Part shown: positions 1 to 12,759 of the stretch, piece by piece
Layout: each line of letters begins with the position of its first letter
How positions within the stretch are numbered: the first letter of the stretch is position 1
Notes under the pieces: model-generated
What the model was told of the DNA's origin: nothing
Databases searched by the model: none
What the model saw: only the letters and a program-made list of their open reading frames with translations
NCBI GenBank assembly: GCA_000499405.2
Contig: HG738138.1
Location: 15,144,554-15,208,553, forward strand
Source: Onchocerca volvulus
Taxonomy: Eukaryota; Nematoda; Chromadorea; Rhabditida; Onchocercidae
DNA length: 64,000 nucleotides
Direction of reading: 5' to 3'
Made by a program: the position numbers and the translations under genes

Positions 1-346
1 CCTAAAATTATTCGAATATTATGAAGTTTCTAAAACTATACAAAATAATAAAAGACAAAAAAGAAAGAAACATTTCTCTAAGTGATTCAATGATAGTTTT
101 TTCAGATTAAATTTCCTCGTTTTACGATTTTACGACAATTTGATTTTTTTTTTTTTTTTTTTTAACTGATTCATTTCACAACAAGGTCTCTCATTTAAAG
201 AACTCTCTATTCCGACCTTTTTATTTCTTTTAAATCTTTCGCTTTGAGATATCCTTTCTGACGGCTCTTAACAAATAAAATTTACACACTTACTAAAAAC
301 TTCCTCAGAATTTTCAAAATTAATAAATTTAAAAAACAGGTCTTAC

Positions 347-1673
347 TTATCGGGGGTGGAAAATTTTCGGCTCCCGAAACATTCGGCCACAAATCCATTA
401 TATCACTATTCACTTGCTAGAATTTTTGGCAAAATTCAATTTCAATAAACAAGTTTAAAAAATTTATATAGTTAAAAAGAACAAAATTTCCTGGCATTCT
501 AATTTTTGATCTTATGTAATAAATTTCTCATCTTTTTAAATTATTCCATCAAACACACAGAATATTTGACCCATGTTATACACAAACTTCTTCTCTTATT
601 TTCAAATTTATAGATTTCAACATACTTAATAACATAAAATACGTTCAGCAAATAACTTACTGGTGCTTGAAAAAGGTGAGATGGAAAATTTCGTCCTATA
701 TATTGCTGCATTTCTTCTCGTGATCGTTGTTCTGCTCGTCCTGATCCGTTTGTTACACCTCCAGCTGAAATAAACGAAAAAAAAAAAAAAAAGTACAAAA
801 ATCTGCAGGAAAAGCTCTTTTTTTTTTTCGGATACCCATTTAGCTATAATAGGAAAACAGCAAAAGCTAAAGGTAGATATTAGCAATACTATTATGATTT
901 TTCAATTTAAAAAAAAAAAAAAATAAACGATTCTCTTTCTTACTATAACTTCCAAGCTGGCTTTAATAATTATGCCATAATTAAACCAGTTAAAACGAAT
1001 CTTCCTATATTACTTTTTATCAAAATCTATCCCATATAAGTATCGAAATTTTCGATGAATTACTGACAAAATCTTCTTTCTAAATAATATTCGGAAATGC
1101 CTATGCTAAACAAATATCCATATTGGTAGAATATTTTATTGATCATTGGTCTCGAATACCAAACACATTTGTTAATATATGAAGAACACATATTGATGAC
1201 TTGCAAAACAGGCAAATAGTATGACCAAAACAATATGAGTAAAAATTAAAAACTAAGAAATCGAACGACATTATTCAAAATCACAATGATGCAATCATTT
1301 CATTTTCAAAAAAAAAAGAATAAATAGATTTGAAATAGTTATTTTTATTGTGTCCATCTCTTATCAAGGTCATTACAAATCATAACACATGGAATTTAAT
1401 GACCTTGATCATAACAAAAGACTATCAAACGATCTTGTACATTGAATTCTTGTTTTGTTCAATTCATCATAATCAATTAATCTACGATCAATATATCGAT
1501 TAAAAATTGAATTGGATTCAATTCAAAATTTCATCACTTGCAAATACATCAAATAATTAATTACCTTGAGTAGAAAGCATTAAACGATGCATAATATTAT
1601 CCCGAACATTTGATGGCAAAGAGGAGGTACCACTACCACGTTGCGCTGGCGTCGGTGCTCCACCACGAATCAT
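347..1673 (-). CDS. 5' part of an unrecognised gene, three exons, runs off left edge
   Basis: Three exons read leftward in one frame: 1673-1565 (ATG at 1673, donor GTAAT), 764-661 (TTTCAG acceptor, GTAAGT donor) and 416-347 (TTCTAG acceptor, GTAAGA donor). Phases agree at both junctions (phase 1, then phase 0). The visible product is 94 residues and begins MIRGGAPTPAQRG. It is rich in Gly, Ser, Arg, Gln and Pro, includes a hydrophilic helix-like stretch (REEMQQYIGR) and ends ENFPPPI. An acceptor-like TTTTAG lies at the very edge (positions 2-7), so exon 4 probably starts at position 1. No domain was recognised. The low-complexity N-terminus and the large upstream space suggest a regulatory protein, but this is inference only. 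The first-exon ATG has no good acceptor just upstream, so 5' UTR exons may lie further right. Confidence 0.55.
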
Positions 1674-4344
1674 TCCTTTTTTTTGTTTCAATTTTTACAA
1701 TCACCAAATCGGGTTCCAAATAAATTGATTTTCTGATTCACCAAAACTATTAATTCTTCTAAGGAAAAAAAAAAGCCTAAAAAAGAGAATTGTAGATGAA
1801 CTTTTTCAACCTGTAATTATAAAAATTACATTAAACAGTGCTGCGCTAAATTACAATTGCTCATTAATAAATGTCATAATAATAATATTGTTACTAGTAA
1901 CTATCTAAAAAATACTGCTAACATGACCTACGTGAAATGGGATATAATATGTTATCTATTTAATCAATAAACTTATAGACGCTGATAAATTAAAAAGATA
2001 AATGGAATGTTGAGGTAGATATTGGAGGAAAAGAATTCGACCGTAATGCATTTCATCGTAAAGATAAATCGGTAAATGATAATATTAATAGATGACACAC
2101 TACTCCTCTATTTCGAATGACTAAGAAATCCAACAATGAGAGATTCTGGAATAATGATTGAGACATCGCCAGCGTACAGTGCAGAAAGTTCTTAATATCA
2201 TTTTATGTTTCTTCCCTTTTTTCTTTTCTACTTCTCACTTTTTATCCTCACTTTTACCCCTTCTTGCTTAATTCCAACTTGCTTTCTGTTCTATTTTTTA
2301 GAAAAATATTGCATCAAATTTCAGATCACGAATCAAGTTTTATCATTGGGATTCTAGAAATGACAATTCACGTAGACAGCATAATTACGTATTTGATTAC
2401 AACGATAATCTCATCGACAGCAACATTATTTTGTATCGATAGAGACCGAAGACTTATTAAGACGGAATAAAGCAGAATAAGCAGTAGTTTTGAATTCTCC
2501 ATCTTGATACTATTGATACGGTTTTCTGAAAACCCCGCTAGAATGTCATACCGGGTGCAGAAGGAAAATTGGCTATGCCTTTGATTCCCAGGAAATATTT
2601 GTGTTATGATTCATCAGGTTAAAGAAGTGCAGAAGGGACTCGTTCCTATAAACTAAACATTCCGTCACAATACTATTTTTAACATATATAGGACTTATTA
2701 GCGACTCACTTATCCGTAAAAATGCTAATCGCAAAGTGTAATGATTCGCTAATCGTAAAGATAATGAAGAATTTACAAAAGTATTCGGTAACAGTCATTA
2801 AAAATCGAGTGCGATTCTTGGATAGTCGATGTCAAACAAGCTGCGGAGCCCAGGAACTTTTAATGATTGGAGCAGAATGCTAATAGCTTTTGCAAGAATA
2901 ACTGGGTAATATAGGTAAGGTGAATACAAACAAGAAAAAGCAAACAGGGAGAATCCATGTTTCAATGCCATTCGGGAAAAAAGGAAATTCTGAAAGGGAT
3001 ATAAAGTGACAGAGACGCTTCACTGTACGAAGACAATTTGTGACACGGAACTGAAAAGATTTAAGGAAAGGGGTTGAAGAAAAATGTAGAAATAGAACAA
3101 TGACTGGAAAAGGTGAACTGGGCAAGAGCTACAATCGGATTACGGGAGCAAGGATTCGGAGAAAAGGGAATCGGAAATTTAAAAAAGAAAATCAAACATC
3201 AAAGATCGACGATGAGAAGGGAAAGGAAAATGTTGGTAAAGAGGGTTTGTTGAAATGAAAATTGAACAGATGATGACTGCAGTGCTAAAGATTCAAGTCG
3301 TACTTGAATGAACGTTAAACTGCTCAGTTGCTCACATCAACACAAAAAGAATTGTGAAGGAAATGGTGAAAGCAATTAAATTCAGTGGAAGCCATCACCA
3401 GTTATGAAGTTTGGCGATAGTACTTCAGAAGGGACGTGAAACTTCCAAATGAAAACATCAAAGTGATATTAACGATTGGGTAAACAAAACAACGAATACA
3501 CTGTACTTTTTTATAATAACGAATGAACTTACAAAATCATACAGTCAGACATACCAACAAATAATAATATTCTGAAGTGGAAGAAAAGATTCGTAGTTGG
3601 AAGAGATGCGAATCATTCGATGAGTTTGAAATGATGCAAAGTGAAGAGCATCAAAGTGAGGAAACTATTGGAAGCAGAATGTCAGATGAGAATAATAGCA
3701 GAAACTGAAGCTTGTGATGGAAACCATGACATAACAGCTAACTGCCGTCTGAGAGGTATGAAGAAAAATGTGTGACTCAACGCAAACAAAATAAAATATT
3801 CGGAATAATCAACAACAATTTTACTTTTACAAATCTCTCTTGCAGATGCACATGTGCGGTATAAAGCATATCCAGACGTAAACAGAAATCAAGAAATTCT
3901 GGAGAATTTTGATGAACAAAGTAAGATTAAAACAATGAAGAAAAGAGATTCGAAGAAACAAATATTTTCAATCACACAATCACGCTCGATCATTTGATAA
4001 ATAAATGAAACAAATAAATTTAAAAATTTGTCAATATTAAAACGGATGAAATACACTGAAATTCAGTGAAATACTTTCACTACTATGAATTGAATATCTT
4101 ATATTACATTTATGATAGAAAAGTATTTAAATACCATTTAATAATTATGACATTGTCAATATTTAACAGTTTCATCTAATAAAACAAAAAAAAAAGACAG
4201 TTATAAAACCGAAAAGAAATATTAAAATTTAACACTGTAATTCAATTATAATTTGGTTTAAATAATCATAAATGGTCTAAAATAAATGTAAGTTAAATAC
4301 TGCAACAAAAATTTAAACAAAAAGAAAAAGAAACAAGATAAAAG
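1674..4344. other. Intergenic or long 5' intron, no gene recognised
   Basis: No convincing coding region. From about 2.85 to 3.8 kb the plus strand is purine-rich (GAAG/GAAA runs) and slightly richer in G+C than its surroundings. One exon-shaped segment on the minus strand (3580-3540) has a TTCAG acceptor and GTAAGT donor with an internal ATG. It could be a 5' UTR exon of the left-edge gene, but this cannot be shown from sequence alone. Confidence 0.4.
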
Positions 4345-4554
4345 AAACTATCAAGAATGAATTAAGGATTAGTGATAAACCATCAAGAATGAAAGAATCA
4401 GTGATCAATTATGAAAATGAATGAAGATTAGTGATTAATTATCTAGAATGAATAAAGAATTCGTGATAAATTATCAAGAATGAATAAAGAATTAGTGGTA
4501 AATTGCTAAGAATTAATAAAGAAATAGTGATAAACTACCAAGAATGAATAAAGA
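4345..4554. repeat. Degenerate minisatellite, ~33-bp unit, about 6 copies
   Basis: The motif ATCAAGAATGAATAAAGAAT followed by TAGTGATAA recurs about every 33 bp with substitutions and small indels. The recurring landmarks are AAGAATGAA and TAGTGATAA. It has no coding potential. Confidence 0.8.
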
Positions 4555-5299
4555 TGCATTATTAGGAATCAAAAGAATTTTCATTTTTATCATCAAAGAG
4601 AGAATTGTATAGTGATAGAACAAATATAAGAGTATAAACAGTAATAATAATAATCATAGAATAAAACTAGAAAGTATTCGAATCGGAAAAGAAATACTCA
4701 AATTAGAAGATTTGAATAAAAGAAAAGAAAAGTCTACAGGTAAAACTATCTGAAGGATGAGAAGATCACTTGAAATAAATATACACAAATAGGATTTCCT
4801 TTTTCAAACTTGACCGAATATTCACTCATTCCTTCCTTCCTTTCTTCCTTCATTTCTTTCGATAAGAAGAACCAATAAATGAAGGAGAAAATTGAAAAAG
4901 GAGGAGAAGCAGAAATAGGAAGAAACACAGTAGGTTAGTTTTAGTATTAAATGATAATATAACAGCTGACATCAATGGACTTTCAGGAGGAACGATAAGA
5001 AGATGACTTCTTCTTCTTTCCCTCCTTTTGCAAAAATTCCAGCAAAGAGAGGAGCAAGCCACCAAACAACCCAGTCGTTAGCCCTACAAACCAGCGAACC
5101 TTCTCCTTTCCATCCTTTTTGCACAATTCTCAGATAAGATGAAATGCTTCGTGTCTTTATCTTCATCTGGAGTTCCTTCGAAATGATGATGATTTGGAGG
5201 AAAAATAGAACATTTCAAATCCAAACTTCCTTCATTACTACTACTAGACTACAATTATCAATGACTATTAATGATATTTCATTAAACAATTTTATAAAC
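4555..5299. other. No gene recognised
   Basis: AT-rich, with a pyrimidine tract of CCTT/CTTT type at about 4828-4860. Two overlapping minus-strand ORFs of 60-70 codons here are made mostly of Ser/Phe/Leu from that tract and are not considered genes. Confidence 0.4.
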
Positions 5300-5755
5300 T
5301 GAGATTCAAGAATTTCATTGCATCTATTCACGGTGTGACAAAACCTCATCGCGATATCAATATATCACAAACACCAGAATTGAAGCTAATATGGTTACTG
5401 ACTACAAGCTGCCTTCGCTGTCTCGTTTCAGAATTTTTGTAATATTAAGGTTGGGGAAGATAAGACTCGAGTATTTCATTGCATTTTTTTCTTTTTTTAG
5501 TGTGACAAAATCTTTTTTTTTTACTCCTAATGTGACGAAACCTCATCGCAATATCAATCTATCACGAATATTACAATAAAAACCAAATGTACTGCCACTG
5601 ATTAACTACTGGTATACTTTCATTACTTTGTACTAAAATTTTGAGAACTAAAGCAGGAAAAATTGAGATTCAGAAGTTCCACTTTTGCTATTCATAAAAT
5701 GACGAAACCTCAATTCATCACGAATATTATAATAACTAAATAATTGTTTTTAGTG
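5300..5755. repeat. Diverged tandem repeat, period ~170-197 bp, three copies
   Basis: The block GTGACAAAACCTCATCGCGA plus ATCAATATATCAC near 5334-5370 recurs as TGTGACGAAACCTCATCGCA plus ATCAATCTATCACGAATATT near 5530-5572. It recurs again, shortened, as GACGAAACCTCAATTCATCA near 5701. Flanking words (TTTCATTGCAT, ACTGACTAC versus ACTGATTAACTAC) also repeat. A 62-codon plus ORF inside this block is explained by the repeat. Confidence 0.7.
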
Positions 5756-6076
5756 TGATGAATGATGATAATGCTAAGTTGATTGGAAAGTTTCCTAGAT
5801 TTTAAATATGCTTATATGATTAGGAAGGGAGAATAAGAAGATAGAAATGTTTCTGACAGCGTTAACAACTAATTTTATCTTTAAAAACCCTAAACGATCC
5901 CATTATTTTTCGAATTAAGCTATATTCAGTTAATGATTATAGGTAAAATTTGCTTCGCAGAAATTATCTTCAAATAATCCTTTCTTCGACTATTCATTCC
6001 ATTATCATTCCTGGACAAAAATGATAAGCTGATCAAGCTGTCAGTGCTTTATGATAACTTACATTGGTACTATTTT

Positions 6077-6116
<40 letters not shown>

Positions 6117-6940
6117 ATAAAAAGAAGTAAATAAAAAGAGATTTTATTGCAAATGTAAAAATCGTCATGAAATCTTTCGAACAAAATAAAATATTAGTTT
6201 ATTTCTTTTCCTAATTTTCTTTTTTTTTTGGATTTTATAGAATGGGATTCTGAATTAGTCATTGTAATTCGTTCATTGAAACAAACATCAATTCCACATC
6301 TTATCATCAGTAATAACTTAATCCATTATTACAGTGACAATTAAGACATGTTGGTACGCAAATTACAATTACATATTGAATTAATTAACTATTCTAAAAT
6401 TTATCATATTACAGAGATATTTTTCCTAAACAAATATGGAATGATTTATTGTTTGTTTCAAAAAGCTTCAATCAAAAACTATAAATTTGCTGGCAAAAAA
6501 AAATCATATTAATGAATGATTATTACAAATGCAATATAATTCGTTTATTTAAATATAATTCGTCCATTCAAACAATAATTCGTTCATTTTATTGATTTAA
6601 ATAATTTAAATTTAGTACTGAAATTTTCGCAATAATTATAATATCAAGAAGTAACCAACTTTTTATCACTCAATTAATGATGAAGAAACTTCGAAGCAAA
6701 GGTAAAATACGCAAAAATGCTGCCAAACAGAAATGATTGGAGAAAATGAAATTTAAGATTCTAGAATCATAAAAAAAACTTCTTTAAAACAAGACAGATA
6801 TACTATCTGTTCATAGACTAATGAAGCTAAATTTAACTGAAAATACGAAAGTTGAAGAGAGGACGATTTTCTTAATTTATGAAATTCCGTAGAATCTGCA
6901 AATCAAATAGTGCGTCTATGATACTACTATTGCTAGCATA
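5756..6940. other. No gene recognised; contains a (GA)n microsatellite
   Basis: AT-rich sequence with a run of about 15 uninterrupted AG dinucleotides at 6082-6112. No ORF or splice pattern of note. Confidence 0.5.
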
Positions 6941-7490
6941 ATTACGATATGTAACTCACTGACAAAGATTTTTGCTCCTTCATCATTTGCTTTCTGAATT
7001 TCGGAAAATTTCCTTCAGCAGGAAAAAGCAAATTTATGGAAGCATCAAAATAGAGAAAGGAAAAATGAGCTCTGTTTCTTCCTTCATGAAATGATGCGAA
7101 CGAATGTCAGGAAACGGATGATGAAAGAAGGAGTAAAAAAGAGAAATCTATTTCAATCACAATGAGGAAATAGAACGCACTGATGAGGAATCGTGCTCTG
7201 TTTCTTCCTTCATGATATGATGCGAACGGATGTTAGGAAACAGATGATGGAAGGAGTAAAAACGAGAAATCTTAAAATTTTAACCATGATTACGAAATGT
7301 AGCGCGTTGACAAAGATTCTCGCTTTCTTCATTATTTGCTTTCTGAATCCTAGAGAACTTCCCTTAGCAGAAGAGAATGAATCTATGAAAGCATCGAAAT
7401 GAAGAAGGCATCAATGAGCACCGCTTCTTCTTTCATAACATGAAGTGAAACAAACGTTATGAAACAAATGATGATGAAAGAAGGAATAAA
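6941..7490. repeat. 348-bp tandem duplication with a nested third copy
   Basis: The segment starting TACGATATGTAACTCACTGA at 6943 reappears at 7291 (offset 348) as TACGAAATGTAGCGCGTTGA. Similarity continues through TTCATCATTTGCTTTCTGAA and GAGCTCTGTTTCTTCCTTCA (7067, matching 7415). An inner module of about 80 bp (GCTCTGTTTCTTCCTTCATG) also has an extra copy at 7195, 126 bp after the first. Copies differ at many positions, so the duplication is old. The 69-codon plus ORF at 7193-7402 is internal to it. Confidence 0.8.
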
Positions 7491-7539
7491 ACGAGATGGA
7501 AGGTTTGAGATTTTATGAAATGGAATGAACGAATGAATA

Positions 7540-8420
7540 GAGAAGGTGCTGCTGCTGCTGTTGCTATTGCCGTTGAAGTAGAATAGAACATAGGAAGGAC
7601 GTAAAGATAGGGCGACTAGATGGATGGATGGATGGATGGATGGTTAGATGGATGGATGGATAGATGGATGGATGCTGAGGGGGGAAGTGTTACTTGAGAA
7701 TAAGAGCGGGCGGAGCGGGGGAATGCAAGAAGGTTAATACTACTGATGCTCGAGCGGACCCGAAACCGAGCGCGAACATAAAGCGGCCCGACACCGATCG
7801 ACCATTATCATCAGCATCTCCATCTCCATCTATTCTTTCCTTCTCCTTCTTTCTTCCATCGTCTCCCGCTCCTATCAGTCCCGAGGTTGAGGGTTTCAGT
7901 ATCGAAGAGTAGGGAAAAAGGAAAAAAAAAAGGAATGGAAAGCGAAGTAAAGCTTTTTTTTGCAACATACTACAATGATACAGGCAAAAGTCTCGTTTGT
8001 TAATAGCAGTATCAGTATAGAGTGGTTGACAGCGATGACGACGACGACCAGACGACAACGACAACGACATCGACATCGACGACAAATGACGATAAAGAGG
8101 GACGTGTGGACGAATGAAGAAGGACTATCCATCGACGAGAGAGAGGACCTTTTCAATTTTGCCTTTCTTCCCTCTTTTTCCTCCTCCTCATCACAATCAT
8201 CACATTTTACAAGCTCACATCACATCACTACGCAATTCATCGAATATTATCGTTGCTCTTCTATCCTTCAATTCATCCATCCTTCTAGCCTTCTAGTCTT
8301 CTATCCAATCCATCTATTCATCCCCACTTCTTCATGTCACAGCAAATACTTCTACGATGATTATGAATACTATTTGCTACTACTACTACTACTGGAGGTA
8401 TATAACATATGACGGAAAGC
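7540..8420. promoter_or_regulatory. GC- and CpG-rich island with simple repeats; candidate promoter / 5' exon region
   Basis: This is the most GC-rich block of the left half. It contains a (GCT)n stretch at about 7547-7561 and an ATGG tetranucleotide array at 7619-7673. A CpG-dense core follows at about 7705-7805 (for example CGGGCGGAGCGGGGG and CGAGCGGACCCGAAACCGAG). ACGACG/ACGACA repeats lie at about 8037-8085 and a (CTA)n run at about 8377-8393. Long ORFs overlap on both strands: minus 8085-7690 (131 codons), plus 7694-7912 (72) and plus 7960-8412 (150). Open frames on both strands in a GC-rich simple-repeat region usually mean composition, not coding. It may be the distal promoter or a 5' UTR exon of the minus-strand gene at the left edge, since a usable GTAACA donor sits near 7696 on the minus strand. 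That link is inference. Confidence 0.35.
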
Positions 8421-11400
8421 AAAGACGGGAAAAATGAGACGACTTCTATGAACAACGTCTGATGCCTTCTCTATTCGATCTTCTAACCTTATTAAAAAAT
8501 ATATATAAAATGTAAATACAAAAACGAAAACAAGAGAAAGTTAGTCTAAGAATAAAAGGAAGTCGTATTTATTGTCGCATATCGCATTTATTGTCATGTT
8601 AAATACATAAATAAATATCTATTATATCTAATCGCTCAATTTGTTATTCATATCAAATAAGCAAAAAAGAAAATCAATTTAAATAAATGCTAGAAGTGAA
8701 ATATTATTTTATATAAATGAAATATATTTATTAAAAAGTGAAATGAAATCTTTCAAATAATCTTTCATATATATATAATTATGAAATTTGCAACCTATAT
8801 AAATAAAAATGTAATAAATAATAAAAGTTATCAGTTTCAAATATGTATTAGATATGTTTAAATATAAATCAGACGAATAGATACATGTAAATTTAGATGA
8901 AAGGGACATGATCAATTAAATAATCGTTGAATAATCAAATAATTAAATGTTGGAATATGAATTTTGAATTTGATTTGTTAAAGCATATTGTTAAATATTG
9001 GATGAATTAGAACAGTAATAAACAAGCATATATTATGATGAAAGTAATTTCATAATTTCGAATAATAATGCTAAAATTAATCCCTAAATGAATAGCAAAA
9101 CTAATAATTACTAATATCATCCTAACAATTAATTCCAATTAACATAGCAGTTCTAATCCTCATTTTCTGGAATAACATCCATATGATAGCTAATAATTTT
9201 GATACTTGGAATGAATTTGTAAAATGTATATATATGTATATAAATGAATTATATCATCGTTATATGATTAATTAAACTTTAAAATTTAGTGATTAAAAAA
9301 AGCTATACGAAAACGAAAGATTATTAATGAAAAAAATCTCGAGGAAAGTGTATTTGGTGCAGGAGAAGAGCGGAAAAGCATTATTATATTATAATATATC
9401 ATATATTAGTAATAAACAAATTAATCGAATATTATAAATCGCGATTATTTGAAAAGAATACAAACATAGATTTCTTAAATAAATTAATAATTCCAAGAGA
9501 ATTATTTAAAAAAAAAAATGAGTCAGTTTTTATCAATTTTGTAATGCAAATAAATATTCCATAAAATTTCTTTTGAACCATAAATGCATTTACTTTTAAA
9601 AAAGCAATATGACTATTGCAGTATCTTTTTTCCATTGCAAAAAATACAAAAATAAGTAAAAGAAAGTGAAGTTAGAAATTTCACGTATTTTGACTCCACG
9701 AAAAAAGTCTTTTTTATTTCTTCTTTTTTTCAAGTTTCTGCTTCCTTCCTTCTTCTTTTTTTTTTTTTTTTTTTTTTTTTTTTGCAGAAAGCTTTTGTTA
9801 ATGATTTCCAATCTGATCATAGAAAAATAAATGATTAAAGCTTGTTTAAAAGCCTTCTGAAGGATTGGAAAAGTAGTAATAACAAGCAGAAAGAAAAGGT
9901 ATTATCACTGGTATTGAAATCGATAGTAACAACCACCAATCATCAAATGACAACATAGTGTAGCATCAAACGACGAGCATCGTTAATTCCGATGCATTTC
10001 GCCTGGTGCCATCTTCTTCAAATCAATCCACTAAAACTTGTATGATCACCATCATCATCATCTTTGCTATCAAGATAATTATCATCATCATCATCATCAT
10101 CGACAACAAAATATCATCATTATCGAGCTATTGTCATCAGTATAGGCTGACAGAAGATAACAAGAACGACACAGTTCACTTCAATCAACCGATAAATAGA
10201 AAGATAGATGGATAGTTGAATGGGAGAACAAGCAAAACTCCTACCACAATCGTTTGTGATGACAACTGTGACACTGTGTAGATGGCATCAGATGCCACCA
10301 TCAACCATCATCATCATCATCAACTTCTCTTTCTCTCTTCCATAATCAAACATTTTCTATTAACAGAAAGAATTTCGAAATGTTCGGAGCATAGCAAGAA
10401 GATGCCTTCGTTGATTATGAATGTCCTATTCTCATCTAAAATCATTTCTACTGTTGCATACTTTTGGAGCATAAAAATGTAATAGACGGAAGAAGAAAGT
10501 TTAATTGATAGGAATAAATGAAACATTTCCTTTTTTTCTGTTCGACTAAAAAGTTTGAAATTTGTTGCTATTTTCAAAAGACAACATGCAAAAAAAAAAA
10601 AAAAAAGAAGAAAAAGCAGAGAAAGAATCTGAATTATTCAGTCTCGCATAATGAATTGAATTTTCGTTGAAATTCTTTTGTTAATTTGGTAATAATATCA
10701 GTGTTAGATTAAGAGAAATCTAATAGTTCTTATACTTTAAGATTTTTTATAGTAAGATAGTATGAAACAGTTTTCGTCTTTTTTTTCTTTTTTTTTTGAA
10801 AGATTAGTTCTGAAGCATGATTGTCATCAATTTCATCTAATCTCCATCTTATCTTCCAAACTTCTCCATTCTTCCTTCCAACAGTCCTGAGAAATACTGC
10901 AATTATAGATTACCAGAAAGCAATTTATTAGTGAGATTGATTTTTATATATTATAACTAGCATTGTTAATCATGTATTAAATTAAATCCCTCAGTTCTAA
11001 TAAATTCGGTTGATCTGGTTACCATGCGAAACAAAAAAAGTTTGCTTTCTAAACACAATTTGATGGATGTCACATGTTTGATTCCAGAAGAAGAATTTTC
11101 GACAAAATAATGAAATGAAAGATAATGCAAACGACAAATGATGAATTGCATCAAATGCGAAACATTCATTTCTAGGATAGCATTTTAAGTAGAAAAGTTT
11201 ATTCAGTATACAAAATCAAGTCTGTTCAGTGATAAGAGTTTCAGAGCAAGAAGTGATAAAAGGTTCAGAATGATAAGAGCCTCAAAATGAACAAGTACTG
11301 ATACATTGAATGAAATTTCGAATGAATGCAGAAAATGCCTCAGAAGTTACTTTGTTGTTGAAATTTTACAATTCTCCTAAAATTTTCACAAAATGATACC

Positions 11401-12640
11401 ATGTTGTAAATTGTCCTAAAAACATAATGATGCATACGTATTTTCGAAACAATTTTGACAATTCTTGAATGCACCATTTTCGAAAAGATTCAGAAGAGAA
11501 GGAGAAAAAAAAAAAGGAGTATTTTTCAAATTCCATGTTCAATTAAGTAGCATATGCAAAATTATGATATTTTTCACTAATTTCTTTCGCATCTGAAACA
11601 ATTTAGGTTTCAAAATATCAGCTAGCAAATTTTACATTTATTATTGTATAAATGATGTGGAATTCATGTTCATTTTTGTCATTTATTAATTAAAATTCAT
11701 ATTCGAATTATTTGAAACATTTGGCAATCTTGCTATGCTAAATTTTATTTCACATTTTATCATAAGATTGTATCTTCACATCCGTCCAATTTTTATATCC
11801 ACATCAATGGACAGATATTTAAATTTCTTTTCATATCTCTAGCAAAAAGCCATTCAAAGCAATACAAGCAAAATTATTCAAATTACTTAAAATAAAATTC
11901 ATTATTGTCTGATCGCACAAATCCCTTTTAATTTTCTCAAATACTTGAAAAAAAATATTTAAATTAATTGTATCCTACAGTTGAGCATACTTTTTTTTTT
12001 TTACCAAATTATTCTGTTACCTATAATTCAGCGAAAAAAAAAAAGTTAGAAAGTACCAGAAGTTATTTTATCACCAAAAAAAAGACACTTAATTGGGGAA
12101 GAAAAATTCTATAATGATCATTATTTTTTGGGCATATACCTATAAATGTATTAATTTACAGTTCAACGATGAAACTATAAAAGAATCTCAATGATCCAAT
12201 CCTTTAATTCTCATTTATCAAAATGAATTTCATTTTGAAAGTTTCATAAAATCTAAAAATGACAACATTATCTTTTTCTTCTTTTTGAAAAAGATAATTT
12301 CTATTTCAAAGAAGATAATTTCAAAAGATTAAAAAAATAATTTCCTCTCATTATGATCATCATTTTTTTTCTTATTTTTTCATCTTCTTCACTGAAACTC
12401 AAAAATGTCAATGTTATCCTTTCCTTTTCCATAAATTAAAGATAATTTGTATTTCGTACCAAAACGACAATATTTGATAATCGGATTTATTTTTTTCTTG
12501 ATTATAGATTACAAACTTTGTCTAAATTGGATGTAATTTTCTGACATTAAATACGACTTCTTGTGTTCAAACATAACTTTTTGGAATTAGAGGTGAGTTT
12601 GCGAGACAACAAACTATGTCATAATTTGCTTTAAATGAAC
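8421..12640. other. AT-rich, no gene recognised; ATC/CAT microsatellites and homopolymers
   Basis: It contains a run of about 26 T at 9758-9783, an (ATC)n array at about 10041-10105 and a (CAT)n array at about 10299-10321. A short degenerate repeat (AGTGATAAGAG..TCAG type, about 22-bp unit, three copies) lies at about 11227-11290. The ORFs of 66-85 codons here are simple-sequence translations or lack splice or codon support. Confidence 0.5.
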
Positions 12641-12759
12641 AATAAATGTTAATTTAAAAGTTTACTATTATCATTACAGGAAAGCAGATCATAGGGTTTG
12701 CATAAAATTACAATCATTGTTTGGAATAACAATAGTAAACTTTTAAATGAACATTTATT
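12641..12759. repeat. Inverted repeat, 29-bp arms, ~61-bp spacer
   Basis: Arm 12641-12669 (AATAAATGTTAATTTAAAAG then TTTACTATT) is complementary to 12731-12759 with a single mismatch in 29 positions. Partial pairing continues inward. It could be a small fold-back element or a hairpin RNA source. No target-site duplication is certain in this AT-rich context. Confidence 0.8.

Noticed and set aside
7690..8412. 131-codon minus and 150-codon plus ORFs as genes
   Set aside because: They overlap on opposite strands in a GC-rich simple-repeat island; composition explains the openness and no domain is visible.
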